Assembly (NCBI RefSeq): GCF_000485595.1
Contig: NW_014577353.1
Span: 143,675-185,557 of the forward strand
Length of the DNA: 41,883 nucleotides
Direction: 5' to 3'
Source of the DNA: Priapulus caudatus
Taxonomy: Eukaryota; Priapulida; Priapulimorpha; Priapulimorphida; Priapulidae
The notes under the pieces are model-generated. The model made no database searches. It saw only the letters and a list, made by a program, of their open reading frames with translations, and was not told the origin of the DNA. Of this stretch, positions 33,326-41,883 are shown piece after piece. The number at the start of each line of letters is the position of its first letter. Within the stretch, counting starts at the first letter, position 1. The position numbers were made by a program, and so were the translations under genes.

Positions 33326-34371
33326 TACATATAATCGTTTACTCTTTATCCATTAAGCAGACCGTCAGTGAAAAGATCCTCTGAGACTATGCCTATATAA
33401 CCTGTGCCGCTTTTGGTCCAGTCAATGCACACACGACATAAACTGTTAGTAGTTAGTAATCGAATGCGATTGAAATTGCTAGCAAGCTTATGTCATCAAA
33501 ATTTAATGCCCGTTCAGCAATTATGAGAAACAGAAAAGGAAACGCATAAAAGAATATATGGAAAATGAATGTAATATGTTGGTTACGAAGGGTGTTACCA
33601 TGAATAAGTTTCGCTTTCTAGTATTGTTACTGAAGTAAACCATGCGTGGTTTCACGATTGCGTAATAATTTACAGAGCAGCTACAATTAAGAAATTTTAT
33701 AAGAACACTACGGCAATACCGTAGCTAAAAAAATGATTGCTGCATGTTCGTTTGCGCATTTATTTAGTAAAACTATTATACGAATGCGGGAACAGATCTT
33801 TGCATCTAATTTGTGAATGTGAAAGGCCACGCCTTTTAGGTAGAATCGCCATTACGAGTAATAATGGAACTGTAAATATAACGACGGTTTCCTGTGCATA
33901 ATATACAACGTAATATCGTAAAAGGAACATGAACAAGACGCGCAAAAATGTAAAATAGTTATGAGTTAGTTACTAATAATAATAATAAATGGTAAAAAGG
34001 TAATGCCGAGTTCGCATATAAAAGAAAAATAACCGGAACCCACAATAGCTGCTGCTAACACAGCGGAGCGAGTGTAATGTTAGAATACCACGGTGCACGC
34101 TGTCGAATATTAAAAAGAAACACTCTTAGGTCGTTCGGACCGAAACGTCCAAAAACAATATTAGCTATGACAACAACAACAAAATGATAATGAAACACAC
34201 CCAATTGCCAAAAAAATCAAAATCAAAATCAAAATCAAATCAATCTGACGGTGTACAGCAGCGGAGGAGAGACTACGCTAGAATCCCCGAGTGAAGACCG
34301 AAGGAAGTCATTAGCTAGAAATATGTTGGTGATAAAGAAATATTATTTCTGGTAAATAAATCCGAAATTAT

Positions 34372-34372
<1 letters not shown>

Positions 34373-34413
<41 letters not shown>

Positions 34414-34429
34414 GTGCGTGCGTGCGTGC

Positions 34430-34469
<40 letters not shown>

Positions 34470-34474
34470 TGTCG

Positions 34475-34514
<40 letters not shown>

Positions 34515-34588
34515 TGTGTGTGTGCGTGTGCGTGCGCGTGCGCGTGCGCGTGCGTGTGCTTGTGCGTGAGCGTGTGCTTGTGTGTGAA
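34373..34588. repeat. (GT)n(GC)n microsatellite
   Basis: About 215 bp of alternating purine-pyrimidine repeat (GTGTGT, GTGC) ending 200 bp from the 3' border of the penultimate Prospero exon. The long open frame on the minus strand joins this repeat to the exon by intron read-through and is not a real extension. Confidence 0.95.
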
Positions 34589-34787
34589 CAGTAGAGAAGT
34601 TTGCTGGCAAATGATAATGGTTAGAAAACGGCTTTTCCCAAAAACACATTACAAATCTAACATGGCTGCAAACAAGGCGTGAAGTAGATAACGGTGAACA
34701 GGGACAATAATGCAATCGCATTAATTCGCCAGTGCGCAATGTAGGGTATAACGTCTGCGTGAATCTTGCTACTGCTGTACTTACTAC

Positions 34788-34935
34788 CTCTATGTGATTG
34801 TTGCGGTTGTAATGCAGGTTGAGGACACGGAACAACTCCGAGTCTCTGGTCACGGCCGTAAGCTCCTCGATAGTCTTGACACCTTCGCTGATCGACTGCC
34901 GAGCATACTTCTCCATCTGAATGTAGAAGAACTCC
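34788..34935 (-). CDS. pros: Prospero/PROX homeobox protein, penultimate coding exon
   Basis: 148-nt exon starting after acceptor GCTTTCTCTTGCAG with one base completing an Arg codon (phase 2 intron), then 49 codons: [63 protein letters not shown] is the C-terminal end of the atypical third homeodomain helix ([14 protein letters not shown] in relatives; Tyr to Phe here), followed by the start of the Prospero domain. The donor is GAG|GTAGTA by homology, giving HIE-VPD at the junction with the last exon; a second donor GTAAGT lies 3 nt downstream. The upstream exon encoding the rest of the homeodomain is not in the window. Confidence 0.95.
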
Positions 34936-37900
34936 CTGCAAGAGAAAGCAAACGTTTCAATGTACGACATGCTTACGTAGGCAACATGTTTGACTCGTCA
35001 TGTTGGGTGATTTTATACGCCATTCATGCTAACTAGCAACACCATTTTTTGATCGTTTTTAACAGCCGCACGTACCCCGCGATTCGTACAGGAAAATTTC
35101 TATAAGATTTTATATAACACTAATTTTGGACATGATTAGTAACGTCGTAAGAATTCATGCGGCACAAGTATGTAACCATAGTATTGTGTCCGTTGTCTAT
35201 TTCTGCAAGATTCTCAACCCCATTTCCCCGTATACCGATAAGATTGTCGTTTTTGACATCGTTCGCTTGTGAACAATTCGCATTCGTACATGTGCATTGT
35301 AGACGAAGATACATTTTTCTTTTGGGCAAACCAAACATGTCGGACGCCATGCGCGCTATCGTGATCATGTAACCCGTGAAAGGTCGATTAAAAGGCTGCT
35401 TGACTCTTCCGTTTATTCTATTTTCTGATGGCGTGCTCTGTGCCTTCAAGCTTGCTCTTTTTCTTTCGTAAAATTTCGCGTCGGCACACGAAATGCAAGC
35501 GGAGCTTTTAGTAGGAAGTTTTACAATTTTAGCTGGCATGACAACCTTTATAACAATCAGTTTGATCATGTCTGTCAGCTACTGAATGACACCCTAAATT
35601 TCTATGGGGGCAGAAAAAGCGTTTCCTACGATGCAAAGACACTAAATGCACGAGACGCATTGTGAAGCAGTGACAAGTGACGTGCATTGTCTCTTATCCA
35701 ATTTTGTTGTTGACATTACTCATTTGCACGTAACATCACAAAGAACAAACCCGCATTTTAATGGAAGGGCACAAAACACAGGCACAACAAAGGTTCATGA
35801 CATGCAACGTCTCTGTCCTGTGCTCATTTGTGTAGACGTTTGTTGGTATGACGGGGTAATGTGGCACTATATTTGCTCAAGGAATAAGGGAAATTCGTAC
35901 ACAAAAGGCTGGCTGCATAAAAACGGCTTGCATTAGACCTCGCAGAGACCCTGCCATCAATGATATTTACCACCTTTGTGGCACGGAGCAAAAAGATCAA
36001 TCCGCCACTGCACGCTTGATACAAAACTCGGTGTATCGCTCGCCATGCCAAATGCTTGTCACCACCCATGTAAGGCAGCATTGTGGTCCGACAACACAGC
36101 AAGGCAGCCCAAAGTGCAAATTACCAAAAGGTGTTTGGCCAAAAGTGACAAAGGACTAATAGATTAATTGCTCCAGCCATTTGCCATTAAAAGCCCTTTA
36201 TATATTACTTTCACATTTCGGTGGCAATACGCCTGCTATCTACCATTACGTTCAATTACTCCTCGGCGACACTGAGTATCTGCATTAACCGCAGCATTAA
36301 AGGCCATCAACGGGCGCAGTCGAGTGACATCAATGCCCAGGCTTCATCAAAGAACAAGGTGTACCAATAACAAGCACTTTACACAATAAGCCACTTGCCG
36401 CGGCGATGCGAGGCGACTATATATGCCACCGACCAGCAGCGGGAGGGAGCGGCCATGACAGCGGCCATCCTCGCGGACAGATCCCCGCCCCAGCTCCCCG
36501 TTCACACCGAGGCAGTAGGATTACTCACGTCGTCTAGCTTTGCATAACTGATCAGCGACGGAATTAAGGAATTGGTGCGCGACATTGCCTGCTAGGCAGC
36601 AGCGTGTCAGTGAACAATTCTAGCCGCGCAGACGAAGATCAACAGTGACCATGGAAACGCGACCAATTCAAGAACAAATAGCAATTCAATGAAGTACATT
36701 AAAGATGTCGTATCTAAGCACAAGCGACTAATAACTAACTGCAATTAATCAACGAACACGGTCGAGTGATTTAAAAGTACCAACGAAGAGCTGTTATATT
36801 GTGCACCATCATCCATCCACATAATGCTCGTACGGCACTAAGTCATCGGTAGAAGCTAGATTATGAATACAGAGGACATCCAAACAGGCCCGCATGTATG
36901 CTGTTCGTTGCATGCTTCTCGCTCGTTGTGCTCGCTAGTCGTTCACAACAGATGCTTTCATGTCGTGCACATAGACGCGCTTGGCAAAATGTTGCTTTGC
37001 GCCATGAGAAAGCAACACGTTTTTCAGCCACCGACATGCACCTTGTTAAAAATTCATGCCAGCGCTAAAAAGAGTCTGGCTTCCTTGGAATTGAGGGCGC
37101 ATTCTAAATCCCCAACAGCACGCGCACGCATAGTATCTCTCGGTCCACAAGCTGAAGTCACCGCACAATAACAACGGTGCACGGCAATCGAAATACGAAA
37201 TGGCGAAATTATAATAGGCAGGGAATTAAATATTCAGAAACTAATTTATTTCTGTATCGAGAATATCACGCCGTAAGAAATAAATGCGCGAGATGACACC
37301 TCGCGAGGATTTTAAATATTTTATAACCATTTGCAGGAAACTGCTGCAAATGCTGCTTTTATGCACACAAACAACGACAGACACCCACAATAGCGAAGTC
37401 AGCATTCTTTACAAAAGAACGCAGCAACATTAAGACCTACGTTTTGAATTTGATAACGCGGAAATGCAGGCATGTTTCGAGGCATAGTGATGGAAATCGC
37501 GTTCTTTGTAGAAAAGAAATCACGGCATTATGCAGAACGGCAGATGCCACCGGGACCAGATGCAAAATACAGGTAATGGATTTCATTCTCCTGAAAGCAT
37601 TACACCAGAAAATGAATAGCAGTTACTCCTAAATGATGAGGGGCTAGAAGAATGTGCAAGTATTCGACGTTTTTTATTTCCTCTCACGACAAAATTCCTC
37701 CATTAGCTTTCGCTGCAGATATTATAACTGAAAACATTTTTTTATCTGAAACGGCATCGGATTATTCCATCAGCGATGGCCGCGTTTCGCACGTTAGCGA
37801 CAGCTCTCTGTGAGATGATGGTCTCCACACATAACCACCCTACCCTAGACCACGCGTAGGTGTACGCGTGCGAGCACGTATACCGAACGGCTGGTAAGGG

Positions 37901-38548
37901 AATTCACCTGAGACCAGACAGTAATGATCAAAGGCTATCATAGACAAATTAAACATCGCCCGGTGTTGACACATGTCACCCTGTATAATAACGCAGCGCT
38001 ACAAGCTGCGGACCAGTATTGTGTGCCTGCTCCGTTGCATTTCCTAATGAAGAAGATAATGCGCACATCATGTGATAGTCACCGCACACAACTCGCGCTA
38101 ATGCTCATCCATAGACATTTATTACGCTGGCAGGCTGACCAATAGCTGAATTCCCCAGCGGGCAGGAAATGATGTTTGTAAGAATGCGCCTGTCCGTACC
38201 ATATCACCTACACACGCTACCTGAGCGTGAAGCGCGGCAGGTATTGCGTGAGCATAGATAATGTCACCAGCTAGCATGTTTAATATTTCAGCGTGCGTAG
38301 TGACAACCGACAATGTCCACCTTAATTTAGCGGCAATTAGATGGAAGTAGTGGCCTTACTACTTCCTGGCAGCGATCACTTTGACAGGACCCAGTCCCGC
38401 GGGTGACAACCATATGACAACAGCCAACGTAAAGCTTCAAACAGGGCACACTTGGGAATCGGCTGACAGTTGTATCATTCATACACATAATGGACTGACA
38501 GCATAATCAATTGTGAGACACTCACTTTGTAAAGTGTTCAATGTCGTC

Positions 38549-38640
38549 GGCTGAGGGTGGGGTGCAGGAGGGTGTGTGGACGCGCGGTGTATGGGGCTGA
38601 GGGTGGGGTGCAGGAGGGTGTGTGCACGCGCGGTGTACGG
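38549..38640. repeat. 46-bp tandem duplication
   Basis: GGCTGAGGGTGGGGTGCAGG...GCGCGGTGTA begins at 38549 and again at 38595 with two base differences. Confidence 0.9.
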
Positions 38641-39228
38641 GGTACATCTGACATCCACTATTGATCCGTATAGCCGTCAAACAAGATTCTAGGCACTTCT
38701 AATATCTATCCTCGCGTATATGCGCACGGAATTACATTTGCCACTTCGTGCAATAATATCAACGGTAACTGTAATGTAGAGGGAAAATATTCACAAATAA
38801 AGACGATAGTAGGCCTACAGCGTACTTGTAAAAAACATTGAAGACTGGATATGGATTTTTGATGCCTGTGTCTGATAGCTTGAGACACGTAAGCAAATAA
38901 TAACGAATTAGTATTTCAACAGAAATAATTATAATGTGTTTTAATGTGAACTCCTGATTATATTGCAGTTTTTGGTCACACCACCTGAACAAATGCACGT
39001 GCGATTGCACACTGGCATTATTAGTTCCTGACGATTGTATATAAACCCTGTTATGTCAGCACCCGTGAAATATAATGAATGTCCGTTTTTAGGTCATTAA
39101 TATCAATATTGCCGCAGTGCCTCACCGAGCTATCTTCAATCGTTATAGCTGTCAAGCTAATTAAGAAATCACAGGAGAGATGATAATGCACCTACACAAT
39201 TAAAAAAAATGCATAATTAAAACTACAG

Positions 39229-39242
39229 CAACACACACGCGC

Positions 39243-39295
<53 letters not shown>

Positions 39296-39298
39296 TAC

Positions 39299-39360
<62 letters not shown>
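39229..39360. repeat. (CGCA)n, (GTATAT)n and (TA)n compound microsatellite
   Basis: CACACGCGCGCGCACGCACG at the left, then ACACACAC, then TGTATATGTATATG and finally an (AT)n run. Confidence 0.95.
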
Positions 39361-39362
<2 letters not shown>

Positions 39363-40020
39363 GTTAACTCCACACTGACCATATTAGGTAATGTGAACAT
39401 AACATTAGCTGATTAGGTATAAAGCAAAAAACAAAATGATATTATCTATACATAGCGAGAGAACCAAGGTACGAAGAAACACTACCGAGGCAGGTTGCAC
39501 TATGGCGTCGCCACGTAACAAACGATGATCCATCGACAAAAATGACCTGATGCTAACTAACTTCGCATCGCCGACGCTAGCGCTGCACGGGCATATAATT
39601 AGCAATGCGCTACATTCGTGCCTGACGAGATACGTCATGCATTTAAGACAAATTAATACATTATTAAGTACGGTTCTAAGTGATTATACCTAAAATAAAT
39701 TGCCCTGGGGTGATAAATTTAATATTTCATAGAACGAGCACAATTAGCGTTACCAGCCGAGCATCCCCAGAAGACTAACCGATTCAATGTTTCATTTTTC
39801 TCGGCACCAACCGACCAGGTGCGGGCGCACCGCTTGGCCAGACCTTCAATTGCCTACTATGAATAGTGAGTGACTCAGAGATGTGGGCTGCTGCTAGGTA
39901 GGTAGGTAGGTACCCTTATGGCTTAGGAAACAAAACAGAGAGTTATTATTAACAGGAGTGTAATCTATTCAGCAAAGATAAGAGCCGGCGATGGCATTAT
40001 GATTCAAGCAGGTGCACTTG

Positions 40021-40050
40021 GTCTGCTACTGCTGCTGCTGCTACTGCTAT
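40021..40050. repeat. CTG/CTA trinucleotide tract
   Basis: CTGCTACTGCTGCTGCTGCT run of about ten triplets. Confidence 0.85.
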
Positions 40051-41796
40051 TATCCTAAACGTCGTTGATCGCCATGCAGCGCATCGCGTTGCAACGCTCG
40101 TCTCGCGATTGTGTGCTCTGCACATCTTCCCTCCCCCTCCCCCCTCCGCGCCAACACCCCTCCTCCTCCAGCGCACACCTCCCTGCCACCGGCGGCTCAA
40201 TAATTCAGCACCCTCCATGTCAGATCCATCATAGTTTTATGACGTTCTACGTAGGCTTGCGTCGCTTGTCGGCGATAGGGCTGGCGAAATAAAAAGCATG
40301 GCGTGACAGAGATGTCATTACGGTCCCACGATGCACCCTCAACAATTGATCAGCAATAAAACCTCGTTTAAATCGTTAAGTGCAATATTTTATCCGGCAG
40401 CCGAACATCAGACTCTGCTGCTGGGTCCTGCGGGACGCTGGCTCTCCACGCTTGGTGACCGCCGAGTTCTTGCGCGCCATAAATGAATAATAATTCCAGC
40501 CCAAAAATACACGAGTTAATTCATAAACTGACTCAGCCTCGGCCATTACCTTAATTGGTAATCTTTTAACATTTGCCTGCTTTCGGATTCGTGCCAGCGA
40601 ATGCGGGCCTCTCTCAAAGATCGAGCCTGCGTTTTGTCGCCATTTGGGAATTAGATGTATTGCTTTGCGCTAAAAACTACCAAGGACTAGTTTGTATTCC
40701 ATTTGCACGGCTTCATTCTTGATGCCTTCACAATGGGGAGACGCTTTTGCGCGCGCATATCTCGCAAGCTAGTATCGCTTGATCCAGCCAGCATACGTGC
40801 ATGCCGTCCTCATTCAAGATTTCATCCAGATTAGTCGAATAGAAAAGTCAAACGCGAACGTTTAGAAAGTGGCGGCATTACCTGACCTAAATGATTAAAT
40901 GAGCCCATTCTAAATGAGAAAACTGCAGACCTAATCTACGATTCAGCTCATTTTATTTTTCTACTTTTCGTGATCCAATACTTCAAAGCGCTATGCGATC
41001 GCTCCGGCATGTTATGAACAGAACCGTGCTATTTTGATCATTACGCGGTTTCACTTACAACACTTCTTCCTCTTTACTCTACAACAGCGAACCTGAATAT
41101 TTGGCTTCTTTGCTCTACGATAAAGCGTTTCCCTTTGTCAGAACAGGAAACTAGGTACGAAATACTGACCAGAATATGTTTTGCGTACAGCTTATGCGTA
41201 ACGCTCAGGTAGGAAATAAAACAGCGAGCAATATTTCACAATGGGGGGAGGAGAGAGAGCAGTAGCGTCGTTGTAGCTCATATAGAGCGACATGTAAGGT
41301 AACTGCCGTAGTATACAATGTACACACAGTAGGCAGCACTATTACCGCAAGAAGTCAGAGCAATTGCGACAAAGTGCAGTCATTTAAACGCCTAACATCA
41401 GATACCCAATAAGTGGCATTCCTTTCACCTTGGATGTCACGGAAAATTGCCCGCCATTCACACCATCTTCCATCAGAAATGCAATAAAGGCGTCGGCAAG
41501 TAGCGGTCCTTGCGCCTCGGCGTGTGTACGCGCAAATCGGCGTAATGTGTCTGCCAAACGTCGGCAATAAGTAGCAGATCGCAACTTGGGATGTCACGGA
41601 AAATTGTCTGTAATGCGCCGTCTCTCAACCGACCCGGCGTTAACGGCAGAAGCAGACGATATCTAACGTGTGTATGTGTGTGGACGCGGGAAGCGCGGTG
41701 CGCGGGCTGTGCACTGCCGTTGCACTGCACGTGTACGACGAGCAACACCTGACAATGAACTATTTCGTGTCACCGCGTGTCGAAAAACTGTCCATC

Positions 41797-41797
<1 letters not shown>

Positions 41798-41858
<61 letters not shown>

Positions 41859-41883
41859 GTCTATCTCTCTCGCTCTCTCTCTC
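41798..41883. repeat. (CT)n microsatellite
   Basis: TCTCTC run with two interruptions, reaching the end of the window. Confidence 0.98.

Larger units (their letters stand above)
29428..34787 (-). other. Prospero intron between the last two coding exons
   Basis: 5.36-kb intron, phase 0. It contains simple repeats (listed) and long stretches of non-repetitive sequence at about 29560-30300, 30530-31800, 32000-32870 and 33340-34110. Several homeodomain-type cores are present, for instance GGCAATTAGGCTTTATTGG near 31502 and AAGCAAATGCATATTAAAT near 31618. No exon is seen in it. Confidence 0.75.
34936..41883 (-). other. Prospero upstream intron (partial, at least 6.9 kb)
   Basis: By gene structure this should be the intron preceding the penultimate exon, running off the window end. 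I searched the minus strand for the expected preceding exon (ending in a WFSNF-like sequence and AG or CG before GT) and found none. Much of it (about 36150-36800, 37200-38340, 39700-41000) is non-repetitive and CpG-containing. The 149-residue minus-strand open frame at 35120-35569 and the 102-residue plus-strand frame at 36863-37171 resemble nothing I recognise. Confidence 0.65.

Noticed and set aside
34368-34970. 200-codon minus-strand open frame starting before the Prospero exon.
   Set aside because: It reads through both splice sites of the 148-nt exon and into the GT/GC microsatellite; only 34788-34935 is coding.
35120-36102. Open frames (149 and 92 codons, minus strand) considered as a decayed transposase or gene.
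   Set aside because: No motif of a known transposase, integrase or reverse transcriptase could be seen; left as unexplained intron sequence.
38981-39010. Possible upstream Prospero exon (minus strand ...HLF then AG|GTGG, similar to NF-R).
   Set aside because: Residues before the donor (QSHVHLF) do not match the invariant WFSNF homeodomain sequence, and the frame has no further similarity.

Overview
This is a stretch of animal nuclear DNA carrying parts of three intron-containing protein genes, separated and interrupted by long repeat-rich noncoding DNA. There are no operons, no ribosome binding sites and no bacterial features. The gene set (glycogen phosphorylase, the ciliary protein B9D2, and a Prospero/PROX homeobox gene) points to a bilaterian. 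The Prospero residues ([31 protein letters not shown]) look more like the protostome than the vertebrate form, and the internal telomere-like motif is TTAGGG rather than the arthropod TTAGG. A non-arthropod protostome invertebrate is my best guess; the species cannot be told from the sequence alone.

Layout. Bases 1-14207 (minus strand) hold the 5' part of a glycogen phosphorylase gene: coding exons 1-3 (13962-14207, 1254-1355, 430-612), 177 codons in all, with the rest of the gene beyond base 1. Intron 1 is 12.6 kb and packed with foldback transposons. From 14.2 to 20.37 kb is an intergenic, transposon-dense block between the divergent phosphorylase and B9D2 genes. B9D2 (plus strand; 20373-20460, 21103-21228, 21944-22257) is complete at 175 residues. 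From 22.3 to 29.2 kb is intergenic DNA between two convergent genes. From 29248 to the end lies the 3' part of a Prospero gene (minus strand): the last two coding exons (34788-34935 and 29248-29427), which encode the C-terminal end of the homeodomain third helix and the Prospero domain. The exon with the rest of the homeodomain is not in the window, so it lies beyond base 41883 across an intron of at least 6.9 kb.

The most notable content is a community of short non-autonomous DNA transposons whose ends and target-site duplications (TSDs) can be read directly. These include a four-copy family with 9-bp TSDs; two foldback elements of another family with exact 7-bp TSDs; a 249-bp element with an exact 9-bp TSD; two elements with GGCC ends and CAA duplications; a TTAA-flanked element inside B9D2 intron 1; and a 192-bp insertion proven by an empty-site copy 2.2 kb away. 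Several are nested, giving a relative order of insertion. Three families with different termini carry internal TTAGGG/CCCTAA telomere-like tracts. I found no gene-encoded novel system; the repeat biology is where the unusual signal lies.

The three genes are not functionally linked: glycogen breakdown in the cytosol, the ciliary transition zone, and transcriptional control of cell fate.
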